A stretch of DNA of 64,000 nucleotides from Rattus norvegicus (taxonomy: Eukaryota; Chordata; Mammalia; Rodentia; Muridae). The notes beneath the pieces were generated by a model. That model saw only the letters and a program-made list of their open reading frames with translations. It was not told the origin of the DNA and made no database searches. The stretch covers positions 127,983,976-128,047,975 of the forward strand of contig NC_086021.1 of the NCBI RefSeq assembly GCF_036323735.1, in the 5' to 3' direction. This document shows, in pieces, positions 12,351-30,100 of this stretch. The position numbers were made by a program, and so were the translations under genes. Numbering within the stretch: the stretch's first letter is position 1; every line of letters starts with the position of its first letter.

Positions 12351-14095
12351 AACCCTGCTGTACTTCTTTACCTGTTAACTCAGTCTCGGGCTCCTGCTGA
12401 GTCTTTTCTTACTCAGTTTGAAAGACTGTGCGAGAAGGGCGGGAGGAGGATCCCTCCTCCTTCCTTCCTTTCTGTCTTTTGGGGTAGGTTCTTGCTCAGG
12501 CGTTCTTACAGTCTTTCTCAGTTTACTCTTGTAGGCTGCTTTCTGTACATCACTTAGTCTCTCCATCTCGTCATTTAGCTTTTGTGTTCAAGACTTGGAA
12601 GCATTGCCAAAGAGCCATGAAGGGAGGCAGCTGGATAAGTAGCTTTTGCCATTATTGGTTGGTTGGCTTGGTTTTGGTTTGGTTTTGGTTTTATGGTAAA
12701 GAGCAAGAGGAAGGAAGAAGAAATGAAGTGACTCATTAAAGAAACTACAGGTCACAAAAAACCCTCAGTGCTTGGGGTAGGAGCTTTCACACGTGTTTTG
12801 TTCTACACTGTTTTTCAGCTTCTGCTCCAAAGAGAGTACAGTGAGTTTTCCAGAAGTGAGCTTCACTCCTAAATCCTTAGTGATTTGGGTATAAACGTAG
12901 GCTCTTGGGTCCCGTTTCATATTGCACATGCAGGAACACTATATAAACGAGTGCCTTTTATTCTCATACAGTAAGTCATAGCATGGTCCCATTGCAGGCC
13001 TGTTAACTTCATGGAGTTGTCAGTAGCCTTGAAAAGATGTACATATATATGTGAAATCGGAGACTTCCTCACTAAAGCAGGGTGTATCATGTGAATTCAG
13101 ATTTACCTCATAAGAATTATGTTTAGATATGAAAAAGACTTGTTTTGATCTCAGGTAGAAAAATAGATTGCTTTGAGTTTTGTATAGTTTTAGACATTTA
13201 AAAAGTTATAATCTGTTACTAAAAGTTGTTTGGAAAATTATGCCTTTGATTAATTATTGATGACCACACTGCCATTCTCTCTGCCTTACACACAGAATCA
13301 AGTTTGTGTAGACCCTGAAGTGTTAGGAAAGCTGAACTGGTATTTGTCACCTTTGTTTAAAAATCAGCATGTACAATTGCTGATTGTAGATCGCAATTAG
13401 CGCAAAGTAGATCGGTTTGACCAGTAACCATTGCTTGATTCTTACAATTAAATTTTGTAATTAATGGTATTGTTCTTCAAATAGGTGATGTTTCTATGAC
13501 TTATTTGTAGGGGCAATCATTTTACCAGCTTTTGTTAACATTAGATAAAGCAAATGTCCATACGTCATGCACTCCAATAGAAAGTTGCATTAGCTCTTCT
13601 CTAATTTTCACCAGAAGTGTGTACAGGACTTCCTACGGTTTGCTTTGAGTTCATTCTAGACATTACTTGTCTTAGTCGTTTGAACTTAAATACACTACTG
13701 AGTATTTCTGAGTGAGAATTCAAGTCATGTATTGAAGAAGATGCATCTAGCATAGCAACATTCAGAGGGTGAAGAGGACAGTGTGCAAAACAAAGCAGTG
13801 TTCCATGCCAGAGTGAAGAGCTTATTGGGTACAGATACCTAATGTATGAAGTATGGCTGAGTGTAAAACACTGGACTGTGCTGTGCCCAAAAGTGCTTCC
13901 CTTAGTCATTTAAAAACAACATGCTGATTTGTCCAAAGGAACAGTACCAAAAGGTAGTATCCAAGGTATATTTGGCTAGAATATGCACTAAAGCAACCCT
14001 TTGCTCTTGCTGGCTGGTGTGAATGCATGCTTATTTCTTGCCTTAATTTCTATATCTGTAAATGGGAATTAATAAATCCTGTTTTATAAACTAAT
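12351..14095 (+). other. Snap23: SNAP23 3' UTR
   Basis: About 1.7 kb of sequence, free of recognisable SINEs, follows the stop codon. It ends near a canonical AATAAA at 14071-14076 with T-rich sequence downstream. The lack of repeats here contrasts with the dense SINEs on both sides, as expected for a constrained UTR. The cleavage point is inferred. Confidence 0.75.
14071..14076 (+). terminator. Snap23: SNAP23 poly(A) signal AATAAA
   Basis: A canonical hexamer lies about 1.72 kb after the stop and is the first good candidate before SINE-dense intergenic DNA resumes. Confidence 0.6.
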
Positions 14096-14279
14096 TTACA
14101 GACCAGTAATGCCCAGAAATTTCTTAGAATATGCCAGGCTCACAGGCCACATGGGTAATCCCAATGTTTGGGAACCTGAGGCACAATCAATCTACCCAAT
14201 GAGTTTGTGGGCTAGCCTAGAGTAAATTGTGTCCAGAAACAGCTTCTACCCCACCCCCCCAAAATCAACCAACAAAACT

Positions 14280-14479
14280 ATTTTTTTAAGATTTATTTAT
14301 TATGTATATAAGTACACTGTAGCTGTCTTCAAATGTAGCTGTCTTCAGACGCACCAGAAGAGGGCACCAGATCTTATTACACAGATGGTTGTGAGCCACC
14401 ATGTGGTTGCTGGGAATTGCACTCAGGACCTCTGGAAGAGCAGTCAGTGCTCTTAACTGCTGAGCCATCTCTGCAGCCC
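14280..14479 (-). mobile_element. B2 SINE with TSD
   Basis: A near-complete B2 on minus, flanked by CCAACAAAACT at 14269-14279 and 14480-14490. An internal short duplication (TAGCTGTCTTCA twice near 14325) is visible. Confidence 0.9.
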
Positions 14480-14561
14480 CCAACAAAACTCTTGAAAGAG
14501 TGCCTATTAGGTGTAACTCTCCTAAATGATAGCTATTTTCTCTAGAATGGAGGGAGCTCTT

Positions 14562-14660
14562 GTTTTTTTTTTTTTTTCTTTTTTTCGGAGCTGGGGACCG
14601 AACCCAGGGCCTTGCGCTTCCTAGGTAAGCGCTCTACCACTGAGCTAAATCCCCAGCCCC
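14562..14660 (-). mobile_element. ID SINE with TSD
   Basis: A full ID on minus with its tail as a T/C-rich run. The TSD GGGAGCTCTT is at 14552-14561 and 14661-14670. Confidence 0.94.
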
Positions 14661-14826
14661 GGGAGCTCTTTTTGGTCAAAGACAACATAGCTCCTCTCCC
14701 GACCCAAAGAAAAAAGCATGGAAGCAGATACCAAGCACCTTTGTCTGCGGAGCCACCATACCCACTGTTGCTGTTATTTTTGAGATACAATAGCATAACA
14801 CAAGCTGGAGTCACCTGGGATTCTGG

Positions 14827-15008
14827 TTTTGGTGTGTCTTCTAATATCGTGACCTTGTATATAATACCTATGACTACAAATAAGAGCTAGCATCTTATAC
14901 TGAACTTTTGGTTGGTTGGTTGGTTGGTTGTTCTTGACACAGGATTTTCTGTGTAGCCTTAGCTCTCCTGGAACTCACTCTGTAGATCTCGCTGGCCTTG
15001 AACTCAGA
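14827..15008. repeat. Local duplication, copy A (partner 15338-15524)
   Basis: About 75 bp of non-SINE sequence (TTTTGGTGTG ... ACTGAACTTT) plus a TTGG repeat and a minus-strand B1 match the partner copy with a few differences. Shared flanking DNA shows duplication rather than two B1 insertions. Confidence 0.85.
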
Positions 15009-15337
15009 GATCAGCCTGCCTCTGTTTCCCAAGTGCTGGAATTAAAAGTTGTAATCCTGGCTGGCCTCAAACCCAGAGATATACCAGTCTTTGCTCCACA
15101 GATACTGAAATTAAGTGTGCCACTAGGTCCAACTTCAAAGTTTTTTAAAAACAGTAAAGCTCAAATTTCATCTTAGTCTTAACTTACACAGCTGTACCTA
15201 TTCATCCCTTCTTCAGTTTTAATGTATTTTTCAGTCTTCGATTCTTAATTTTTCCTTATCACATATGGATTATGACTATTCTATTAACTTAAACATCTAT
15301 ATTCTAGACATCCTATAATGAGCATTTAAAATTAAGG

Positions 15338-15524
15338 TTTTGGTGTGTTTTCTAATATCGTGACCTTGTATATAATACCTATGACTACAAATAAGAGCTA
15401 GCATCTTGTACTGAACTTTTGGTTGGTTGGTTGGTTGGTTGGTTGGTCTTGACACAGGATTTTCTGTGTAGTCTTGGCTATCCTGAAACTCACTCTGTAG
15501 ATCACGCTGGCCTTGAACTCGGAG
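15338..15524. repeat. Local duplication, copy B (partner 14827-15008)
   Basis: The same order as copy A: unique leader, (TTGG)n with one or two more units, and a B1 in minus orientation. It lies in direct orientation about 330 bp after copy A. Confidence 0.85.
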
Positions 15525-16119
15525 GTTAAGGTTTAGGATTGGGAATGTAGAACTGCTCAGATCATGAGGTGCTTGCCTAGTATACAAGTATCCCTAGGTT
15601 CAGTTCTGTTTTACCATGTAAGCCAGATGTGGTGCCATGCCCCTCCAAACTCAGCACTAGGTAGGGGGTAGCAGGAGGATCAGGAGTTCAAGGTCATTCT
15701 CAGGTACACAGTTTCAGGACAACCTGGGATATGTGAAACATACTCAAAACAAAAAGGGCCAATGATATGGCTTAGCAGGTAAGGGTACTTGCTGCCAAGC
15801 CAGACAACCCAAGTTTGAACTCCAGGACCTAAATGGTAGAAGAACCACCTAAAAGTTTTCCTCTGACTTCCACATGTGCTGCACTGTATGCAAGCTTGTG
15901 TGCACATACACATAAGAATGTAATGAAAATAAAAAGCAGAAGTTACCTGAATGGTATTTTCCTGGATGCTCTCATTAAAATTCCAAGTTATCCTAATTTA
16001 TCCCTCATATTTGATATTCAGATTCCTTATCCTGAAGTCATTAATTGGTTTGTTTGTCTTTGCCTCTTTATAGATAAGATAAATCGCTTGTTTCATTGGG
16101 TTCCTGTTGTGTCACTTTT

Positions 16120-16206
16120 TTTTTTTTCCTTTTCTTTTTTTCGGAGCTGGGGGACCGAACCCAGGGCCTTGCGCTTGCTAGGCAAGTGCTCTACCACTGA
16201 GCTAAA
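16120..16206 (-). mobile_element. ID SINE, slightly 5'-truncated, with TSD
   Basis: The ID on minus lacks the last bases of the usual CCCCAACCCC end. The short repeat TCACTTTT flanks it at 16112-16119 and 16207-16214. Confidence 0.88.
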
Positions 16207-17190
16207 TCACTTTTATGATTTTTTTCTTTATAATACATACTCGAGAAAGTCAAGTATAGAGGTATTCCCTATATTTACAGATGAGAGTAAATTGCCCAGA
16301 AAGCTATTAAGTAACAAAGTGGATCTATATGTTGATTTCTCCAAGTACAGTGCCTGTGACTTTACTCCATGTACTAGATGACTCCAAACCAAACTAAAAT
16401 TTAAGGCGTATTGGGTATGTTTTTGTTTTTTAAAAGGATTTTGTTTATGAGTGTTACGGTTGCATGTGTGTATGTGTAGCACATGTATGCCTAGTGCCCA
16501 GAAGCCAGAAGAGGGTGTTGGAACCAGCTTGTTGGTACAGGAACTGAATCTGGGTCCCCTGCAAGGACTAGTGCTTTTTTTTCTCTTGAGCTCTTGCTCC
16601 AGCCCCTTTATATGGTTTTTAACGTCAAGCACTTCAGTTTAGCAAGAGAGATAAATATAGGATGTGGGAAGTACTCTATCAGCAGATGGAGCAGTTAATT
16701 CGGATTAGATTTAGGGAAGGAGCTTAGATACAGGTCAGCACCAAGTAAGAGAGATGGTTTTTCTTGACTGAATAACACGAAGGCATTTTGGAGCAATATA
16801 AATGAATGCCTGTAAGTTATTGATTGGTTCAGATTTGTTAGTGAAAGGCACTGGTTAGAGGGAAGACTTTAGAAAACAATCCCTATGAGAGCTTCACGAT
16901 GTTCTTACCAGTAACACTCTGCAATCCTCTCCACCTTCACGTTCTCTTAAGCACAGTTCCCAGTTCCTCAGAAATGTCTGCACGGCAGCAAAAGATTTCA
17001 TTGCCTTAAAGCCAAACAAGAGCATGAAACATCCCCCAGTTTTTTCTTTCCCTTCTTACTTTTTTGGCTTTTTCAAAACAGGCCTTTTTTAATGGTACCC
17101 AGTTTACTTTCAGAGAACAAAGGACTACTTAACAGATTAAAAGTTTTTTAAATATTAACATTGCTTCCAGACAAAGTTCACTAAAAATAT

Positions 17191-17196
17191 TTTATT
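17191..17196 (-). terminator. Lrrc57: LRRC57 candidate poly(A) signal
   Basis: AATAAA on the minus strand, about 940 bases after the stop codon. Confidence 0.45.
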
Positions 17197-18137
17197 TAGA
17201 ATATTCTCTCATTCAGAGAATAACCATGATAAACATAGGTTATTTTAAAATATTGTAGCAATGGTTTTCTTGAAGGTAATCTGATTAGTAGTTATAAATA
17301 CAAAAAGGGGAGGAGTTACCAGAATAGCACATGATTTTTAACAAAGCTTCAAGAAAATCTTGATTACTAAAATTTAAAATCTTACAAGTAGGCTGTGTGG
17401 CGCATGCCTATAATCCCAGCATGTGGGGGAAAGGAGAGGTTTGAGGTGGGGTGAGGCCAGCCTGGGCTACATAGCAAAAACCTGTCTAAAAACAAAAAGT
17501 TTTTATAATTTTTGCATATAGTTTTAGCTCTTTCAGAGCCCTCTACCAATAAGGCACCTGCAATAGTAAAAAAAATTTGCTACTGCAGCCTTGGAGAACA
17601 TTCTTGGTGGCTGTTGTGTTGGTGCTCCTCTTGACAAAGATCTCTTTAAGACAGCTACATATGTATGTACATCCCAAACTCCAAGTGTAAACACTGCTAA
17701 AAGCATTCACCCTTAGTCATACATGTTTTCCCACAAATTAGAATTTCATAAAAAATATGAAGTGTTAACACAGAGGTGATGGGACTGACTTTATGAAAGC
17801 TGACCGTCTGCAACTCAACAGTCTGAGGCTGCGGCACGGCTCCCTCTGTCGTCGCCTGCATGAACAGCAACTACTTACTGCTCCTCAGAGCCCAACTAAT
17901 GATGGTTTGAAGATCAGCACTGGCCACGGCCCTACATGGCTGAAGATGAAGGGTTCTTCCTGTCTCCTACTCCTAAATCCTTTTCCTTTAGCTTATCTGG
18001 CATAGTCCTAAAGAGGAAAAAGTCATTGAGTAAAATGTTATCTGCAGCATGTCCGCAGCGTATCCATCATCAGGAGCCTTTGACTCAGTCAGATTCCAAA
18101 AGAGTTCCAAGTCAGTGTCCCATTGTCCTGGAGAACA
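17191..18137 (-). other. Lrrc57: LRRC57 3' UTR
   Basis: The sequence after the LRRC57 stop runs to a minus-strand AATAAA (TTTATT on plus, 17191-17196). It includes one B1 in plus orientation (about 17392-17500). The cleavage point is inferred, and longer or shorter forms are possible. Confidence 0.55.
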
Positions 18138-22973
<4,836 letters not shown>

Positions 22974-23066
22974 ATGGCTGCCGCCAACCCGTGGGACCCA
23001 GCGTCCGCGCCGAGTGCAGCTGGGTTACTGCTGAACCACTTGGTGGCTTCAGGGATAGTCACTGAG
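22974..23066 (+). CDS. Haus2: HAUS2 coding exon 1
   Basis: It encodes 31 codons from MAAANPW to GIVTE. The donor GTACGT is at 23067. GAGCCATGG gives a good Kozak context. Confidence 0.96.
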
Positions 23067-26000
23067 GTACGTGGGGGGCGGCGACGGCGTCATCAAGGTG
23101 GCGACAGAATTCAGCTGTGAGGTGGTGGTCCTGGTTACCCGGGCGTGAGTGAGCCAGTTGAGGATTGTGTTGAGTACTTAGTAGCGTCCCTTGGAGACTG
23201 CAGCCGTGACCATACTCCCGTGGGCTCTTCGAGTGTGAGGGACAGAGTGCTGGTGTTCCGAGCACTCTGTTTTGAGTGCCTGCAGGTTATCCCAGGCCGG
23301 TTTGTCGGAGATGGACCAGCATTCCGCTTTTTTTTTTTCTTTTCAGTGATACTACTTCCTCTAGAAGAGTGTTTCTCAACCTTCCTAAGGATACGATCCT
23401 TTAATACAGTTCATGTTGTGATGACCCCCAACCATAATATCATTTCCGTTGGTTGCTGCTTCATAACTGTGATCTTGCAACTGTTAGGAATATTAATGTA
23501 AACATCTGTGTTTCCCGGTGGTCTTTAGGCGACCCGTGTCTGTTAAAGGGTTGTTTGACCCCCACCAAGAGTTGAGAGTCACTCAGTTGAGAACCACCGC
23601 TCTAAATTGTAGAGTGGGGACAGTGAGAAAGAAATAGTGGCAGGTATCTTTAAAAACATTTCCAACAACGCCTGTTAATGGGAATTATTAAAATATATCT
23701 GGGGCCCTGTGTACAGAAGAACTCTAGCGGAGACTCTTTAGGACAGCATCTATTAAAAGTGTGTGTTTGTCTCTGTGTGTCTGGGTATGCCCTTGCACTG
23801 TGAAGATTTTGAGACAAGAATAAAGAGTAGCCCAAGAAGTGACTGTTTTGACAAGCAGGTAGACAGAAGGGAGAAATCGAATATCTGAAGGAATAACTGA
23901 AAGGAATGAGGGAGTGAGAAATCAAGCACATTATGATTGAAGGAAGGAAACTGATACAAAAAGGAAGTTGAGGAAAGTTAGTTAATTCGTCTGTAGAAAT
24001 TAGCAGTGCTAGTAATGGAAGATTTTTTAATTGTTTATTTTTATTTTATGTACATTGATGTTTTGCCTGTTTGTATATCTGTGTAAAGGTGTCAGGTCCA
24101 CTGGAATGGGAGTTACAGACCGTTGTGAGCTGCTTTGTGGTTGCTGGGAATTAAACCCAGACCCTCTGGAAGAGCAAATCAGTGCTTTCAACCACTGAGC
24201 CATCTCTCCAGCCCCTTGGTTTCATTGTTTTTTGGTTTTAATGTCTGAAAGAGGTAATAGAGACTTCACACATGTCCTAAAGTGTTTAAGAAACCTAAAT
24301 AGCCAGATGTGGTGACACAAGACTTGGGAACACTTGGGAGCTGGAAGCAGAAAGATTGCTCAGAGTTCAAGGCTAGCCTAGGATAGAGGGAGGAGACCAT
24401 GTCTCCATTAAACAAATAAGAAGCACCTAAAGAGACTAAGAAATCAGTATCACTCAGCAAGCTGGCAGAATTAGATCCTATAACTCTCTCCCTTTTGCTC
24501 TATCATCTTTTAAAATGAGTTAACAGCCAGACAGGGTGGTACACAGCTGTAATCCCAGGGCTAGTGAGTTACAGACCATCTAGGGCCACATAGCAAGACT
24601 CAGTCTCTAAATAAATAGTGCTAAAATAATAAGGGTGAATGTGATAGCATTGTGCTGTGAAAGATTTTGGACTTTGTTTAAGACCCAGCATTACTTTGAG
24701 TGTGTGAATTGGCCCTGGCTAATTGGTTTCCCAGGAGCTGGCACAGTACTCTTCAGTTAATCCTTTCTCACTCCTCTCTGTTTTCTTTCTACCACATTGC
24801 AGAGTATTCTCACCTTGCATCGTGCCATTCTCTTGTCATAAAACTACTGGATTATTTCATAAGTAACACATTTGAGACTCAATGTCCTTCTTGAAAGTGT
24901 TGACAGAGAATACAAGTTTCTGAACTATAGAAAGGTAGATAACCTCAGGCACTGTACAGTGGTGGTTTTATGGTTATCTTCCACATTAGCCAGTTTCTTG
25001 TTTTTTAGGTTTTTTTTTTTTTTAAGATTATTTATTTATTTTATGTGAGTACATTGTTGCTGTCTTCAGACACACCAGAAGAGGGCATTGGATCCCATTA
25101 CAGATGGTTGTGTGTAGTCCTGGCTGTTCTGGAACTCACTCTATAGATCAAGCTTTGAACTCAGAGATCCACCTGCCTCTGCCTTCTGAGTGCTGGGATT
25201 GAAGACATGTACAATCATGCCCTGCTAAACCCTTAAATGAAAAAAGTAAATGGGTTGAGGATATAGCTCAGTTGATAGAGTGCTTGCCTAGCACACACAA
25301 AGCCCTTGGTTTGATCCAAAGCACCATATAAAACAGGTACTGGGACTCAGGAGGTGATTTAATCAATAAATCGCCTATCAAATAATCACAAAGGGCTGAA
25401 TTTAGATCCCTCACACCCAGGTAAAAGCAGAATGTGAAGGTAAATGTCCTAGAGCTAGGAGCCAGAGATAGGAGGAGCTAGCTAGTCAGTCTAACCCCGT
25501 CTAGTCTGTATATTACCAGTGTGTCAGGGTCTGGGCTAGAAATATTTAGGTTCTTGGCCTCTTGTCTAAAGAATGGAAAATAAATTTATTCTGAGGGAAG
25601 GAATAACACAGAATATAGAGAGATACAGCGTCAAGATTGAAAACAGGCCACTACAGGGGCCCCAGGTTACAGCCTGAGCTCTAAAGAGCCTGAGCACTAT
25701 ATGTTGTTTACATATAGATATCTTTATTTGAATATTTTATGTATGAATGTTTTGCCTGCATGTATGTATGTGTACTATGCCTGGTACCCATGGAGGTCAG
25801 AAGAAAGCACTGGGTCCCTTGGAACTGGAGTGAACCACAGAGTGGTTGCTGGTAATTAAACCTGGGTTCTCTGCAAGAACAACAAATGCTCTTAATGCTG
25901 AGCCATCTTTCCAGTTCTGTTTCTCTACTTTGGTTGATATGATAGATTAGGTTAAACATTCTTTTCTTCTAGTGTCCATGTTCCTTTTGATAGTATCTGA

Positions 26001-27106
26001 TTCTAATCATATTGGTGGTGGTGATTTGAATGATAATGGCCTTTATATTTGAATACCTAGTACCCATTTGGTAGAAGGATTTCACCTGTTTGGGAAATAT
26101 TAGGAAATGTGGTCTTGGTTGAGGGCATTTGTCATTGAGTGTGGGCTTTGAGGTTTCAAAAACCCATACCATTTCCTGTTAGCTCTTTCTGCCTCATGCT
26201 CGTCTCTCAGCATGTAAGCTCACAGCTTCTGCTCCCATGCTATCTCTGCCTCATGCTCGTCTCTCAGCATGTAAGCTCACAGCTTCTGCTCCCATGCTAT
26301 CTCTGCCTGCAGCTTGCTCGATGTCATGATGGTCACTGACTCACAGACTCTTAACTCTAAGGAAGCATGGCCCAGAATTAAATGGTTAGGTGATTAATGG
26401 AGCTTTGGCTGAAGTCCAACTCACTGTTAGGTCCAGTGAGTTCCTGAACTGATCCTGTAGTCATTTCCCCAGTCCCAGAGTGTATATTTGGGATCGATAT
26501 ACTTAGAAGCTGGCAGGATCCCCATATTAGTTTCCTGACCTGTGGAGCGAGGGCTATTATATTGAAAGGCCAAAGGAAGGACATTGGTATTGCCCCTACC
26601 AAGAAAAATAGTGAATCAAAGACAGTATTACATCCTAGGAGGAACTGCAGAAATGAGCACCAAAATCAAGGACCTGAAAGATGCAGGGGTGGTTGTTCCC
26701 AACACATTCCCATTGAACTATCCTGCCTGGCCAGTTCAGAGGACAGATGGATCATGGAGAGTGACACTTTGATTATCAAAAATTTAATCCAGGATCTGGA
26801 AAGATGGCTCAGGTTAAGAGCACTGACTGCTCTTCCAGAGGTCCTGAGTTCAATTCCAGGCAACCACATGGTGACTCACAACCATCTGTAATGGGATCTG
26901 ATGCCCCCTTCTGGTTTGTCTGAAGAAAGCAACAGTGTACTCACATGCATAAAATAAACAAATCTTTAAAAGGTTAAAAAAAAAAATTTAATCCAGCTGG
27001 GCAGTAGTAGGACACCCCTTTAATCTCAGCACACATATATGCAAAACACACTCTCAATTTCCCCTCCTCCTTCTTGGTCTCTTGATCTGTGTGTGTCTGT
27101 CTTTTG

Positions 27107-27151
<45 letters not shown>

Positions 27152-30100
27152 ATGCTGTACACTTAGGAAATAGAGGTATGAAGATATGGAGATTAGAATT
27201 TAAAGGACATCCTTGGCAATATATCAAGCTCAAGGCTAGCTTGGGCTACATGAGGCCTTATCAAAATCAAATAAAAACAGATGATATGCATTCTATTGTT
27301 TTAATATGTTCTTTGTGTTAGGTGCAGGACATAATATTTTCTTTAATCCCTTGTGTATGTTACTCTAATGTGCTAACATTTTGATAACATACTATGCTTT
27401 CCCTGTTCATTTACCAATAGGAGATGTTAGATATATCTAAGAACACGGCTCCTTGCTTTGTGAACTTTTCCAGATTACAGCAGATCTCAGATCTTCAAGC
27501 TGAAATCTACCAGGTAAATTATGAACTTTTCAGTTCTATTCCATTTAAAGGTGTATAGTATGCTGGGGTGTATTTTAGAGAAAATGTGGATGCTTAGCAT
27601 GTGAGAGGCCTTGGGTTTTTGATGCCCATCTTTAAACTAAGACAAACAAAACACTTCTTAATTGGTTTGAATAATAGTGCTTTGCAATTAAGACAATGCC
27701 TAGTGCATGGCTAATAGGGCTTGCTCTATTAGTTAATTGTAGAACAGGAAGTTAAGATACCAAGATGAAAAGCTCCAATGATTGTCCTGGTTTCATATAA
27801 ACCATCCCTCCTTCCCATTTAAGGAATATATTTATGTCTTGTACCATGTTTCTGTAGCTTGTCCATGTTATCAGTGTTTTAAGCTTCTAACGTCGGGATG
27901 CTTTCTGAGTGAGCTAAAGTTCACTTTTTGTCTTCATGTAGAACAATCTGGAAATTGAACTTCTGAAGCTAGAAAAGGATACAGCAGATCTTATTCATCC
28001 TACCTATTTGGGTAAGTTTGCCTAAGAGAATAATCACTAGGATTTCAGCTTGCTCTTGAATTATACCAGCATATTAACACCAGGCAACAGAATTCTAATG
28101 CCATAATCTTTCCCAGGTATTGCCCCATAGACATGCCTTAACACGTATGTCTTGAGGGGTTTTGTTTTATTTTTTAGGCAGGGTCTCACTATGTAGCTTT
28201 AGCTAACCATGAAGCAGTCCAGTTGACATGACTTGTGGAAACCGTTGACATGACTAGTGGAAGCCGTATACATACACTTTATGTATATGAGTACACTGTC
28301 CCTGTCTTCAGACACACCAGAAGAGGGCATCTGATCCCATTACAGATGGTTGTGAGCCACCATGTAGATGCTGGGAATTGAACTCAGGACCTCTGGAAGA
28401 GCAGTCAGCCACTGAGCCATCTCTCCAGCCCAAGGCAAGTCTTATAAAGGACATTTTAATTGGGGCTGGCTTACAGGTTTGGAGGTTCAGTCCATTATCA
28501 TCAAGACGGGAATATGGTGGCATCAAGGCACGCATGCTGCAGGAGGAGCTGAGAATTCTACATCTTCATAATGAAGGCTTCCAGGCAGCTAGGATTAGGA
28601 TCTTAAAGTCCATGCCTACAGTGACACACCTACTCTAACAAGGTCACATCTTCTAATAGTGCCATCCCCTGGGCAGGGGTGGGGAGGTCCTCTGGAAGGA
28701 AATAAGTGGACTTAACCACTAAGCCATCTCTTCAGTCCTCAAGGAAGACATTTTTAACAGTTCTAAGACATACCTTTCCTGTTGCTCATTGTGGTCGCCA
28801 TCTCTGGTTTATGTAGTTGAGAAATATGATGTTCTGCAAAGCATGAATAATCATCTGGAAGCAGTGCTAAAAGAGAAGCACACCATCAGGCAAAGACTGC
28901 TGAGACCCATGTGCCAGGAGAACTTGCCAATGGAAGCTGTTTATCACAGGTTAGACCAAGAAGCGGAAATGGAGAATTAGGCATGTCTTTTTAAGGTAGC
29001 TTTTGTTTAAACTGGCAGTTATGTTTTAGCATAAGTCACAAAGCAATGTATTATTGATTGTATTTATTAACATTACTAATGTTGCTGCATTAAACAGGAA
29101 AGTGTCCTTTGTTTTTAAATAACTATAACTGGTAGGAAGAAAGGGCTTTGCAGAGTGAGTTCCAGGACAACCAGGACTGCACAGAGAAACCCTGTCTCAA
29201 GAGAACAAAAGCCATAAGAAAATAAAAACTGAAGCTAGCTGTGCTTCCCAGCACTGGGGTGGCAGAGGGTGGATCTCTGTGAGTTTGAAGCCAACCTGGT
29301 CTACAGAGCTAGTTGCCAGTTTCAGTACAGCCAGTCAGGGCTACATTTCAAGACCCTTTCTCAAAAAGATAGAGAGGCTGAGGATCAGAGGACTACAAAA
29401 CCTGGAAGCTTTTTTATTTTTGTTTTGAAACAGGGTCTTATATAGGCCTGCCTCAAACTTGCTATGTAGTTAAGGATGAAAAAGTTGGATGTTGAACTTT
29501 GTACTTACCTCTACAGATAATATATCTCAGTCTCAGGCACCTGACTTAAGAACAGAGAAAAGAACAACAGCGAAAAGATGAGCTGAGTAATGACTCAAGA
29601 TTTTACCAATGCAGATTCAGAAAAATTATGTGATACTTTTCAATGTAGTATTTATCCCTGGGGACTTTTCAGTTATCTGAACCAATATGAGATTTTGTTG
29701 GGGGAAGTCGCTTTATGTGAGATTGTTCTTACCAGCCATTGAAGGTTGTCAGTTGTCATCCTCTTCTTCCTCTCTTCCTCCCTCCTCCCTCCTTCTCCTT
29801 TTTCTTTTTTCTTTTTTTCTTTTTTTCTTTTTTTCTTTTTGAGATAGAGCTCAATATGTATTGCTGGCTAGCCTAAAACTCCTTCTGTAGACCAGGCTAA
29901 TCTCAAAGTCACAGAGATCCTCCTGCCTCCGCCTCCCAAATGCTGTTAACGACATGCCACAATTGAGTTAGATTTTAGTTATCAGGAATATGTGTCTTTC
30001 ACACACACTCTTTTGGGTATATATATCTCTTTTGGGTCTTTTGAGGTAATGTTTCTCTGTGTACCCCTAGCTGTAGACTAGTCTGTAGATTGGGCTGGCC

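Larger units (their letters stand above)
14096..17190. other. Intergenic between SNAP23 and LRRC57 3' ends
   Basis: The genes converge here. The stretch contains B2 and ID insertions and a local duplication (all listed separately), a B3-like SINE on plus (about 15755-15925) and a B3-like SINE on minus (about 16440-16610). No gene is seen. Confidence 0.6.
23608..27420 (+). other. HAUS2 intron 1 remainder
   Basis: It holds B3-type SINEs on minus (about 24020-24215 and 25725-25920), a chimeric minus-strand piece where a truncated B2 (about 25015-25110) abuts a B1 (about 25111-25225), an old ID-like element on plus (about 25251-25335), and a tandem duplication, an ERV1 pol remnant and a B2 that are listed separately. 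No exon is seen between 23067 and 27420. Confidence 0.6.

Noticed and set aside
15833..16381. 182-codon open frame on plus
   Set aside because: It runs through a B3 SINE tail and an antisense ID and matches no protein family.
28378..28638. Possible extra HAUS2 exon (86-codon frame)
   Set aside because: It begins in a minus-strand B2 and has no proper splice sites, and the known exon chain is complete without it.
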